Assembly: GCA_963971305.1 (NCBI GenBank)
Contig: OZ020303.1
Location: forward strand, 60,574,867-60,638,866
Length of the DNA: 64,000 bases
Reading direction: 5' to 3'
From: Arcuatula senhousia
Lineage: Eukaryota; Mollusca; Bivalvia; Mytilida; Mytilidae
Shown here: one piece after another, positions 45,454 to 54,714 of the stretch
How the letters are laid out: the number at the start of each line of letters is the position of its first letter
Numbering within the stretch: position 1 is the stretch's first letter
The notes under the pieces: model-generated
Told to the model about the DNA's origin: nothing
What the model saw: the letters and a program-made list of their open reading frames with translations, nothing else
Databases searched by the model: none
Made by a program: the position numbers and the translations under genes

Positions 45454-46277
45454 TAAAAAAGATTTTAATTTAGTACAAATCAGATAAGAAGTTTTTCAGT
45501 AGATATTAATAGTGTATGCATGATGATTTCCAGTTGTATTATGAAAAAATAGAACTTTACAAAATATGTCACAGTAAAACATTACCAACCAGTGCACTGT
45601 CTACTTGTACAGTTTTTACAACAAGTTTTTAAGATGTTTTTTTTTTATCCGTAGCGGGTCTTAACATCATGCATTTTTGTGACGGAATTAAACTAGTACA
45701 AATTCAGAAGGGTAATGCCCTATTTTGTATTATATAACCACTGAAGTGATTGGATTTTTCAAGCCTCATGAAATCTTTTCAGAGCCATTCTAGTATATTC
45801 CTAATCTTATGCACTTATTTAGATCGGTTAATCTCATTTAAAGTTGATGTGCCGTCTTTTAAGGTCCTAGAGTTTTAATGCAAAAAATCTACTTTAATAT
45901 AAGCTTAATGTACTGGTATTTTTAGAGAGGACTTACATAGTTTAGGGTTATGATTTTTATTTATAAAAGATTGTACCTAAAATCGTTCAATTTCTTAGCA
46001 GCTTATTCTCTTCTTTGATGATTTTCTATGCAGATGCACTACAAAATTTAAAAGTTTGAAATCTGCAACCTTTTGAAATAATAAATGTAAACTTATTTAA
46101 CCTTTAAAATTACAAACTTTTAAGAAGTTATAATCTTTTATTGACTCTGGCCTTCAATAAATGAAACTTAACATATATGATTTAACCATTTGATTATTAG
46201 GGGGGATGGTGAAATTTTAAGTAAAACGACAGGAGGCAGAAAATCTAGAAATATAGAGTCAGGACAGTGCTTTGAAT
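45454..46277. other. No gene seen before element 2
   Basis: AT-rich DNA. An acceptor-like site at about 46034 (TTTTCTATGCAG) opens to a stop within five codons. GAAT at 46274-46277 is the left target duplication of element 2. Confidence 0.5.
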
Positions 46278-46477
46278 TGTAGTGCCGGTTCATGGTTCTG
46301 TCCTGCCCAGAACCGGATATCCAGGATTCGCGCATGTGTAGAACTCTCTTCCGTACTAGACAAATTGTAAGACAGACGCTTTTGTAATTGTAATTGTTAA
46401 TCTATTGCCATCTACTGTTAGCTGGCCGTAGATATTTGCCTTATTGTAATAAACATATATCATCGACCATCACTTCA
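46278..46477 (+). repeat. Element 2, 5' LTR (200 bp)
   Basis: Starts TGTAGTGCC, ends CACTTCA. AATAAA lies near position 171 and may be the poly(A) signal. Confidence 0.95.
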
Positions 46478-46478
46478 C

Positions 46479-46501
46479 TGGCGCTGCGGCTTAAAAGCGC
46501 C
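46479..46501 (+). other. Element 2 putative primer binding site inside a hairpin
   Basis: TGGCGCTGCGG starts one base after the LTR, where a primer site is expected. Its first eight bases fit a tRNA-Ser(CGA) 3' end as I remember it, but the match then stops. GGCGCT (46480-46485) pairs with AGCGCC (46496-46501), so the site can fold on itself. The priming tRNA is unresolved. Confidence 0.4.
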
Positions 46502-47108
46502 GGGGAATTGATATTTGAATTGAAATTTCGTGTTGAAGCGGGTTCGAAGAAAGGTCCCCACAGTAGCCAGGATTTTGGTATTGTGGGCCGTTTTCAACAT
46601 ATTTTAAATTTATTTTGTTTTCTGGGCGGTTTTGGGGTTGAAAACCACCAGGACGCAAACGAATCAGCGGGTTTGCTGAAAATTTTTGGATTTTGTATTT
46701 TTCCATTGTGTGACGTCACGACTGGTCCCGGTTCCCAATTCCAGTAGTCTCGGTTTGGGTACCAGTCCGGAAGTAGATTTGTTTTCGTCTGTAAACGACC
46801 ACGCCCCCTCGATCCCTTCTTGTTTTCCCTGGATTGGGCTAACAAGGAGCTGACATCGAAGCGGGCTAACAATAATTGTTTGTATCGTCCAATTTTGTCC
46901 CTTTTGACACTGACAACATCAAGTGTCACTCATCTTTTCAGATCCAGCGAACAAAAGAAAAACCAGAATAAGTTGTGATTGTTTTCATTTTTGTAATAAA
47001 ATAAAATATTTTGCCCCCGTTGATATTCAAACATATCAGAGACCCATATACCAATACATATAGGGTAAAAACAAAAAACAAAAAACCACACAAATAAAAA
47101 ATCACAAG

Positions 47109-49154
47109 ATGTCAGACAGAGTGAACATCAATTCATGTCAATTTAGTGACCTACTCCAGCTTCCGGGGGTGGGTCCAAGAATAGCAGAGCAGATTATGGA
47201 CATTAGAAGGGGGAAGGGTTTCATATCCGAGGAGGATTTAGCTGGGATAAGCTACCTGAGGGTAACGTGTGCTCTCCTAGATAAAATAGATTTCTCAGGC
47301 TCAATATGGGGTGACAATTATCAGGGTCCAACACAAGGTCCCCCTACTCAAGAAATGATAAAGAGGGTAGATGCTGTTGTAAAGAATAGGGTACCCCCAT
47401 GGCATGGCCCAACGCCAGCCAAACAAGAATTTTGGGGGGCAGACTTAAAGACCCCAGGGACCCAGGCTATGTTTAACTCCGCTTTCATACAGGAGGAGGA
47501 CAGGGCAAGTGACAGTAGTGTCCCATGGGAAAGGGAGGTTAAAAGGGAGATTTATAACCAGGCCCCGGCAGATAAAAAGGGGGGATATGATAGAAGGGAG
47601 TGGGGTGTGCAATCCCAGGATAGGGGTTACCTAGGGCATAAGGCCCAGCACCAAGACCCTGTACACTCACAGTTTAATGAGACTCGAGATTGTGAGCCGG
47701 GGTATGGAAAGGTAAGACAAGAGCTAGTGGATACTCCAAGAAGTAGGTATGATCAGTGGCAGGGGAACAAGGGAGGGCCATATAAAGGGAAAACCAACCC
47801 ATCATTGTGGTCTGGCCCCCCACCAAACCAGTGCAGAAGGCAAACTGAAGCCAATGATACAGGTATGAGTAATTTATATGGTGCACCGCACATACCCCCA
47901 CTGCCACAGCAGAGTGGAGGGCAACCGCAGGAGACGTATGCTAATTTAGGTACGAACCCGTCTATGTCTCAGAATGACTCTCCGGTTGTCAGTCGGTATG
48001 GGACGTTCCAGGATTATACTCCAGGTATGTATACCCCCGTCACTAGAGGGCCCAGGCATGGACAGAACATCACTGGGCAGGGGTCCCATCATAGTAAAAG
48101 GGTAGACCAGGCACCTAAGACCCTCAAATATGATGGCAAGAGCAATTGGAAGGCGTTCTATGTCAAATTCGCAAGGTACGCCGAGGTTTATGAGTGGTCC
48201 CCCCAGGAGTGTATGGATCAGATATGCTGGTGCCTGGAGGGGAAAGCAAGTGAGTATTATGCAATGCTCACTGATAGAAATAAGCACATAGAGTACAGTG
48301 ACTTGATTGAGAAGTTCGAAAAACGTTTCGGGTTTACAGAGTTACCCGAAACAGCCCAAGTTCAATTTCAGATAGCCCGTCAGCAGCCAGATGAATCATT
48401 GGCAGACTGGGCAGATAGGGTTTTGTCGTTGGCTACCAAAGCTTTTAGGGAACTGCCTGAGGAGCACATGTATCAACAGGCAGTTCTAAGGTTATGTCAG
48501 GGTGTGTCAGACAAGGAGGCTGGGGTGGCCGCCTCTAATGCTCGCCCAAAGAGCATTGAGGAAGCAGTTGATAAAATTAGGTGGTTCCAGCACAACCAGC
48601 AAGCCATATATGGGCGGGGTGCAAAACGGGAAGTTCGACAAACAGGTCTCAGTCGGGGGGCCCCACCCGAGTACGAAACATGGACACCAAGTGTGTCGGC
48701 CACGGTGTTGCAACCCAAGAGGGAACCCGAGACCCCTTGGAAGTCCGAAATAGAAAGGGTCGAAGAAAAGATCAATAAAATGCAAATTGATCTGTTAGCG
48801 GAGTTACGCAAAATGGCGTCCCCTGCACCATTGCCCCAACGCCGAGTGGCGGGTAGCCCAACACCGCCAGACCAGGGGAACAGAGGGTGTTACCACTGTG
48901 GGTCACTTAGGCACATGAAAAGGGATTGCCCAAGGGTGCGATCTAGATCCCCATCCCGAAGTCCGTCTCCTAATGCCAGGGAAGGTCAAACAGGGAATTG
49001 TTTTTATTGTGACCGCCCAGGGCACATGAAGAGGGACTGTCCCCTTCGAAATAAGGAAAAGGCTGTAACATTTGCAGACCAAGTTAGAGCAGCTTCACAA
49101 GGGGCGTTAAACTTCAACGGAACCGCTCGGGAGACCGGAGCAAGTTCCCAATAG
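47109..49154 (+). CDS. gag: Element 2 Gag with N-terminal helix-hairpin-helix
   Basis: 681 codons from the first ATG after an A-rich leader. Residues 4-62 look like a ComEA-type helix-hairpin-helix: VNINSCQFSDLLQLPGVGPR, then AEQIMDIRRGKG and FISEEDLAGI. In that fold the LPGVGP hairpin contacts the DNA backbone. About 270 polar, Gly/Pro/Gln-rich residues follow, then a retrotransposon Gag core (about 48116-48600; WKAFYVKFARYAEVYEW, CLEGKASEYY). Two CCHC knuckles, CYHCGSLRHMKRDC (48888-48929) and CFYCDRPGHMKRDC (48999-49040), flank an Arg/Ser-Pro stretch. Typical gypsy Gags have no HhH. The gag end overlaps the open pol frame (49088-49154). Confidence 0.93.
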   Translation: MSDRVNINSCQFSDLLQLPGVGPRIAEQIMDIRRGKGFISEEDLAGISYLRVTCALLDKIDFSGSIWGDNYQGPTQGPPTQEMIKRVDAVVKNRVPPWHGPTPAKQEFWGADLKTPGTQAMFNSAFIQEEDRASDSSVPWEREVKREIYNQAPADKKGGYDRREWGVQSQDRGYLGHKAQHQDPVHSQFNETRDCEPGYGKVRQELVDTPRSRYDQWQGNKGGPYKGKTNPSLWSGPPPNQCRRQTEANDTGMSNLYGAPHIPPLPQQSGGQPQETYANLGTNPSMSQNDSPVVSRYGTFQDYTPGMYTPVTRGPRHGQNITGQGSHHSKRVDQAPKTLKYDGKSNWKAFYVKFARYAEVYEWSPQECMDQICWCLEGKASEYYAMLTDRNKHIEYSDLIEKFEKRFGFTELPETAQVQFQIARQQPDESLADWADRVLSLATKAFRELPEEHMYQQAVLRLCQGVSDKEAGVAASNARPKSIEEAVDKIRWFQHNQQAIYGRGAKREVRQTGLSRGAPPEYETWTPSVSATVLQPKREPETPWKSEIERVEEKINKMQIDLLAELRKMASPAPLPQRRVAGSPTPPDQGNRGCYHCGSLRHMKRDCPRVRSRSPSRSPSPNAREGQTGNCFYCDRPGHMKRDCPLRNKEKAVTFADQVRAASQGALNFNGTARETGASSQ

Positions 49155-49204
49155 ATCAAGGTCTCACTTTTAAACAAGAGGTACCATGCGTACAAAATGC
49201 ACCC

Positions 49205-52200
49205 ATGGCTCAGGATAAGCAGAGCACAGGGCTACCCGGGGTAAACCGAACAGGGCAAACCTGCAGTGACAGCTCCCAAAGTTCCGAAACTGATACGCCC
49301 TACTCGCCCGCTCCCCAGGGTATTGTTGTTGAACCAGCAGATGATGCCCATTTAAGCGAACGGGAAAACCGAGGGCGGACGATCAGTCTAAACGTAAACG
49401 TGGGGTCAGACACCGAGTCTTCAGAGAGTCAGAGTGAGGAGGCTCGGTTTGCCACTCCCTGTGCCGAATTCAATCCACCAAGGGCCCGACCGTTCGTAGA
49501 CGTACGGTTAGGACAACCTGAATTCAAACCAATAGGACCCAATGAAATCACCAAGGCCTATTATTGCACGAGCATGATTGGGTGGAATAAAATAATGCAA
49601 TCGGGGATCGGTCGGGGTAGTAACAATTGCATTTTTCTCAGCACAGAGATGCCAGTAGGGACCATTGAACCCGACTGGGAGGTCATGATTCAGGTTGACG
49701 TAAACAAAGCCCAACGGGACGGGTATAAATTTTTCTGGTCTTCCCGGGGTTTGATCGGGACTACGGGCAATAGAGAAGGCACGTTGCCAAAGATGTACAT
49801 CAGTTATGCCCAACACTTAGATTCTGGGGAATTTATGGACCTGGAACCGATGCCCCCTCCATTAACAAAGGAGGAGGGAAGTGGGGACCAAGGGTCAATG
49901 GAAAAGGATACTCATTCAGTTGGGGGACGTGATCTCGGAAACAGCACAACTGAGCCAAAGGCAGTCCTCTCAAATACGAAGCACACTGATGATGAACCAA
50001 GAGATCAGTCGGTTGGGTCGTGGGCGGACGAGGAACCCGGGAGGGAATTTTTTAATAGAGATTCATGGGAACAGGGTAAAGTGGGTCCCAATACGGAAGA
50101 ACCGTCGGATTCTGAAAATATAACGGGAATTGGTATACCAAGCATACAAGAGGACCCCCCTCCACGACAATCCGAGGGAGGGTCAGCTTTGGACATGACC
50201 GATGACGATGTTTCTATGAGTGAATTTGATTCCACGGTTGTCACGGAAGTGGCTAACCTGGATAACGCAGCGAAGAACCCAATCGAGAGTGAAGGCTCAG
50301 TGACTATATGCCAACTTCGATCAGGGTCAGTTTTCAGAGTGCCCGTCAAAATCCAGGGTCAATCCCTGTTTGCAGTGGTAGATACGGCCGCGGAAGTTAC
50401 CCTCATATCGGAGCAAGTTTACAAATCCTTGAATAATGCCCCACCCATCATTAGGGAAGTCATTATGAACACTGCGGGTAAAGGGATGCATATGAATGGG
50501 TTCGTTGTGGGTCCAGCATTAGTTGAAATAGGGTCGCGTAAAATAAAAACCGACGTGTATGTGGCTCCTATTGCTGACGATATGTTGTTGGGTTTCGATC
50601 TGCTGATTAAGCAAGGGGCTAAATTAGATATGTCAGAAGGTCGGTTGGAGTTTGGGGAAGAAGTTGTGCCTATGACATCAGGACCGGTGGGACAGCTCCC
50701 CCGCGAGGCTGATGTATTCTTAGACAATGCCATTGTGATACCCCCGAACTCGGTTAGGAGGGTTTCGTGTAAGCTCAGTTCAAAATTGCCAAACTATATA
50801 GTTGAGGCGGGTACCTTACGGGATATTTTAATTCCCAGAACACTACATGCCCCAGGGGGGAACCCTGTAGTATGCCTTATTAACACCTCAGATCAATATG
50901 TGACGGTTGCGGAAAATGAGCTAGTCGCAAGAGCGGTGGAAGTCGAAACGGTAGTGTCAGACATTGGGGAAGCAATCGGGGCAGAAACAGAGTGCCCGAT
51001 CAATCCAAGAGTGTCGAGGGTAGAAGGGTATGACGCAGCGGGGGGTGAAGTCCCGGAGCACCTTGAGGAGTTGTACAATAGGTCCAAAACAAATCTAGAT
51101 GCCCAAGGTCAAGCTAAGCTGGCTAAACTCTTAAATGATTTTGGGGATGTTTTCGCTGCGAACGAATTTGATTTGGGTAACTTTTCTTTAATTGAACATC
51201 ATATAGACACGGGGGACCACCCGCCGATTAAGCAGCGTATGAGAAGGACGCCCGTGGGCTTTGCCCATGAGGAGGAGGCCCATTTAAAGAAAATGCTGGA
51301 AGCTGGGGTTATTCAGCCCTCTGTATCAGAGTGGTGCTCCGCTCCAGTTCTTGTCCGGAAAAAATGCGGTGGAGTTAGATGGTGCATTGATTACCGGGCT
51401 GTGAATGCCTGTACAGCAAAAGATGTGTATCCTTTGCCTTTGATAAGTGAGTGCCTAGACACACTGGCCGGAAATGAATGGTACTCGAAGCTAGATGCAA
51501 ATTCGGCATATTGGCAGGTCAAAATTAGGGAGGAGGATAGACCTAAGACCGCCTTTATTTCGAAATATGGTCTGTTTGAATTTGCCCGTATGGCATTTGG
51601 GCTATGCAACTCGCCCGCTACCTATGCCCGGGTCATTAACTTGGTCCTTAGGGGGTTGACTTGGGATATCGTTTTGGCGTTTCTTGACGATATTCTTGTT
51701 TTGGGGAAAGATTTGGACGCCCATTTTGAAAATTTAAGGGCAGTGCTTACACGTTTCCGGGAATACGGGCTAAAGCTCAAACCTAAGAAGTGCGAGCTTT
51801 TCCAACAGAAAGTTGAGTTTCTGGGTCGTGTGGTAGGGAGTGGCGGGATGGAGATTGGGCCCAGTTATGTTGAGGATGTGAAAAAATGGCCCATCCCAAC
51901 CTGTAGCAAAGATGTTGAAAGGTTTCTTGGTTTTGCAAACTATCACAGGTCTTTCATTCAGGAATACTCCCAGATAGCGGTACCACTCCAACAGGTTACT
52001 GGCAAGAAGCCCTTTAGATGGGAACGGGCTCAGGAAGAGTCATTCGAAACTTTGAAAAAGGCACTGATATCAGCCCCGGTATTGGCCCTTCCCAATGCGT
52101 CTGATCCATTCATTCTTGACACCGATGCGTCAGATTGCGCGATTGGCGCCAAGCTAATACAAGTACAGGAAGGCCAGGAGAGAGTAGTGGCTTACTCAAG

Positions 52201-54607
52201 TTTGACTCTCTCTCCCGAACAGCAGCGGTATTGTACAACCAGGAAAGAGCTGTTGGCCATTGTCAGGTTTACCCGCCAGTTTCAACACTACTTGGCAGGG
52301 CGCCCTTTCGTTCTGAGAACCGATCATAGCAGCTTGACATGGTTGCTTAGATTCAAAAATCCAGAGGGACAGTTAGCCCGTTGGATGGAAGAGCTTAGCC
52401 AATATCAAATGACAGTCCAACATTGGCCCGGTCGAAAACACGGGAATGCTGATGGTTTGTCACGACTGCCAAATGGACCACCGTGCACTGAGTTTTCGAC
52501 AAGTGTGGCGTTGACTGACCTACCCTGTGGCGGTTGTGCGCACTGCACAAGGGTTCATAACCAATGGGCAAGTTTTTCTGAGGATGTTGACTATGTAGTG
52601 CCTCTTGCGGCTTCACAACCACAAATTTCAGAAATAGCAAGGCTGGAAGAGGTAAACCCTGCTGAACCCCCAGGTGAAGTAAAAGTGTCTAGCATCACTT
52701 TGGCACTGTCAGGAGGTGAGGTTAACATTGCAACTGATGAGGGGGAATGTACTGTAAGAGTTCTTGAGTTGGGGTCAGGGATTGTTCTAGGCAAGTATTC
52801 AGCTGAAGAAATTTGTCTCGGCCAGAAGGAGGACCAAAATCTCAAGTGGTTGGTAAATTGGCTAAAGGGGGAGGGTGAGCCGTCGGAAGGAGATCTATTT
52901 GGTTCCAGTGCCCATGCAAAGTTCTACTGGATCAATAGATCGAGGTTCAAGCTCAATGAAAGGGGCGAGTTGGTTTACACTTCAACGGAGGGTAAAAATC
53001 CCCGTTTAGTGGTGCCCAAGGTTTGGCAGCAGGAGGTTTTAGAGTTATGTCATGACATCCCTGCGGCTGGTCATCAAGGGGTTGAGCGTACAAAGGAAAG
53101 GGTAAAGCAGACATATTATTGGCACGGTCTCGGTGCCGACGTGGAAAGATTTGTCGCTAGCTGTAATGCCTGTAGCCAAAGCAAGAAAGCTAACAGGTCG
53201 GCTAGGTGTCCTCAGACCATGTTTCACTCGGGGGAGCCCATGGAAAGGGTCCATTTAGATTTTATTGGTCCTTTACCAAAAACTGAACGAGGTCATGAGC
53301 ATATTCTCATGATGGTCGACCAGTTCAGTAAATGGGTGGAATGTATTCCCCTACCCTCACAAACCGCAGAAGTGACGGCCAGGGCCGCGATTAATGAGTT
53401 TTTTAGTCGTTTTGGTTACCCCTTTGAGATTTTCACAGATCAAGGGAGGAATTTTGAAAGCCACTTGTTTAAAGCAGTCTGTGAAGTGCTCCACATTCAT
53501 AAGGCTAGGACTACCCCGTACCGCCCATCGGCTAATGGGCAGGTAGAGCGGTTTAATCGAACCCTCATGGCCGCAGTGAGATGTTTCGTTGGGACAAATC
53601 AGAAAACATGGGATCTGCATATAGCCCAATTGGCAGGAGCAATTAGGGCATCGGTTAATCGGTCAACTGGGTTTACTGCAAATAAGCTCATGCTTGGGAG
53701 GGAAATAAATACCCCCGCGGAGTTAATGTTTAGGCCTCCAACAGAGGGGGATCCCCCAGATCTTGAGGGTTATGTAGCGGAATTGGTTGAATCAATGCAA
53801 GCAGCCCACGAGGTTGCGAGAGAAAACATTAAAATGAGTCAATTGAGGCGAAAAAGGGATTATGACCTTCGGGTAAATGTGCACCAGTATAAGGTTGGGG
53901 ATCTGGTATATCAGCTGGACACAGCCACAATCCCAGGGAAGTGTAAGAAACTCTCTCCTGTTTGGAAGGGCCCGGGTATTGTAATAGACAAAATTTCCCC
54001 ATATTTGTATAAGGTACAAATGAAGAAGATGATAACTACCGCTAATCACGATCGGTTAAAGGTATGTAAAGACAGGGAACTCCCGCCTTGGTTACAAAAG
54101 GAACTAAGGAAAAGGGAGGAGCTAAAAGTGGAGGGAAAAGTAGGGGATGAGGAACAGGAAGCAAAAGGTAAGGTTCCTGAGGGCGGTAAAGGGTCGAGTC
54201 ACAACGTACCCCAGACCACCTCGGGAGGCAGTAATCAAGACGCACAGACTCGGGGACAGGTCGTCGATGAGAGTCGCAAGGGAGTGGGGAGGTCGAACGA
54301 AATTATGCCCATAACCACCTTGGGAAGCACAAGTCAGATGGAAGGGGAAAACAGTATTTCAGGGTCCCTAGATAAAAGTTATTGTGTATGTCGGGGTCCA
54401 AATACAGGGGAGTTTATGATTTTCTGTGATGGGTGCGAGGAATGGTTCCATGGGGCCTGTGTAGGGATTTCTCCCCAGGAGGCGGAAGACTTGGGGGATG
54501 CAGAGTACTTTTGTCCTACATGTACAGAAGCAAGGGGTTCGAGGGAGGTCAAGAGTTCCACCCCCACGAAGCCCCGGCGGAGTGCTCGAAAGAGACACTC
54601 ACAGTAA
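49205..54607 (+). CDS. pol: Element 2 Pol with N-terminal Tpt1-like domain and C-terminal PHD finger
   Basis: 1800 codons from the ATG at 49205; the frame is open from 49088, -1 relative to gag, so frameshifting or reinitiation is possible. Residues about 90-205 resemble the C-terminal lobe of RNA 2'-phosphotransferase (CIFLSTEMP, VDVNKAQRDGYKFF, SSRGLIGTTGN, LPKMYI). An acidic linker leads to the protease (VVDTAAEVTLIS, D393). Then come reverse transcriptase (WCIDYRAVN, FLDD at 826-829 in place of YLDD), RNase H (FILDTDASD, TDHSSL, HGNADGLSR), and integrase with HHCC zinc site and D, D, E in VHLDFIGP, FTDQGRNFES and QVERFNRT. A charged tail ends in a PHD finger (about 1725-1773; YCVCRG, FMIFCDGCEEWFHGACVG, FCPTC). 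Catalytic residues look intact. Confidence 0.94.
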   Translation: MAQDKQSTGLPGVNRTGQTCSDSSQSSETDTPYSPAPQGIVVEPADDAHLSERENRGRTISLNVNVGSDTESSESQSEEARFATPCAEFNPPRARPFVDVRLGQPEFKPIGPNEITKAYYCTSMIGWNKIMQSGIGRGSNNCIFLSTEMPVGTIEPDWEVMIQVDVNKAQRDGYKFFWSSRGLIGTTGNREGTLPKMYISYAQHLDSGEFMDLEPMPPPLTKEEGSGDQGSMEKDTHSVGGRDLGNSTTEPKAVLSNTKHTDDEPRDQSVGSWADEEPGREFFNRDSWEQGKVGPNTEEPSDSENITGIGIPSIQEDPPPRQSEGGSALDMTDDDVSMSEFDSTVVTEVANLDNAAKNPIESEGSVTICQLRSGSVFRVPVKIQGQSLFAVVDTAAEVTLISEQVYKSLNNAPPIIREVIMNTAGKGMHMNGFVVGPALVEIGSRKIKTDVYVAPIADDMLLGFDLLIKQGAKLDMSEGRLEFGEEVVPMTSGPVGQLPREADVFLDNAIVIPPNSVRRVSCKLSSKLPNYIVEAGTLRDILIPRTLHAPGGNPVVCLINTSDQYVTVAENELVARAVEVETVVSDIGEAIGAETECPINPRVSRVEGYDAAGGEVPEHLEELYNRSKTNLDAQGQAKLAKLLNDFGDVFAANEFDLGNFSLIEHHIDTGDHPPIKQRMRRTPVGFAHEEEAHLKKMLEAGVIQPSVSEWCSAPVLVRKKCGGVRWCIDYRAVNACTAKDVYPLPLISECLDTLAGNEWYSKLDANSAYWQVKIREEDRPKTAFISKYGLFEFARMAFGLCNSPATYARVINLVLRGLTWDIVLAFLDDILVLGKDLDAHFENLRAVLTRFREYGLKLKPKKCELFQQKVEFLGRVVGSGGMEIGPSYVEDVKKWPIPTCSKDVERFLGFANYHRSFIQEYSQIAVPLQQVTGKKPFRWERAQEESFETLKKALISAPVLALPNASDPFILDTDASDCAIGAKLIQVQEGQERVVAYSSLTLSPEQQRYCTTRKELLAIVRFTRQFQHYLAGRPFVLRTDHSSLTWLLRFKNPEGQLARWMEELSQYQMTVQHWPGRKHGNADGLSRLPNGPPCTEFSTSVALTDLPCGGCAHCTRVHNQWASFSEDVDYVVPLAASQPQISEIARLEEVNPAEPPGEVKVSSITLALSGGEVNIATDEGECTVRVLELGSGIVLGKYSAEEICLGQKEDQNLKWLVNWLKGEGEPSEGDLFGSSAHAKFYWINRSRFKLNERGELVYTSTEGKNPRLVVPKVWQQEVLELCHDIPAAGHQGVERTKERVKQTYYWHGLGADVERFVASCNACSQSKKANRSARCPQTMFHSGEPMERVHLDFIGPLPKTERGHEHILMMVDQFSKWVECIPLPSQTAEVTARAAINEFFSRFGYPFEIFTDQGRNFESHLFKAVCEVLHIHKARTTPYRPSANGQVERFNRTLMAAVRCFVGTNQKTWDLHIAQLAGAIRASVNRSTGFTANKLMLGREINTPAELMFRPPTEGDPPDLEGYVAELVESMQAAHEVARENIKMSQLRRKRDYDLRVNVHQYKVGDLVYQLDTATIPGKCKKLSPVWKGPGIVIDKISPYLYKVQMKKMITTANHDRLKVCKDRELPPWLQKELRKREELKVEGKVGDEEQEAKGKVPEGGKGSSHNVPQTTSGGSNQDAQTRGQVVDESRKGVGRSNEIMPITTLGSTSQMEGENSISGSLDKSYCVCRGPNTGEFMIFCDGCEEWFHGACVGISPQEAEDLGDAEYFCPTCTEARGSREVKSSTPTKPRRSARKRHSQ

Positions 54608-54646
54608 TTATGACTACAGTAGCAGAAGGGAGGGTGGGGAGTCTTA

Positions 54647-54684
54647 CTCACCCCCTAACGCTTGTATGAGCGAGAGGGGGTGAG
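54647..54684 (+). other. Strong hairpin between pol and ORF3 of element 2
   Basis: CTCACCCCCT (54647-54656) pairs perfectly with AGGGGGTGAG (54675-54684), and an inner CGCT (54659-54662) with AGCG (54669-54672). It lies about 20 bp before the ORF3 splice acceptor and might affect splicing or RNA handling. Confidence 0.7.
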
Positions 54685-54691
54685 GGTGCTG

Positions 54692-54707
54692 TCGTTTTAT
54701 TTTGCAG
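54692..54707 (+). promoter_or_regulatory. Candidate splice acceptor before ORF3 of element 2
   Basis: TCGTTTTATTTTGCAG, with AG at 54706-54707, is a strong pyrimidine tract and acceptor seven bases before the ORF3 ATG. It implies a spliced ORF3 mRNA, as in element 1. The donor was not identified. Confidence 0.6.
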
Positions 54708-54714
54708 ATTAATC

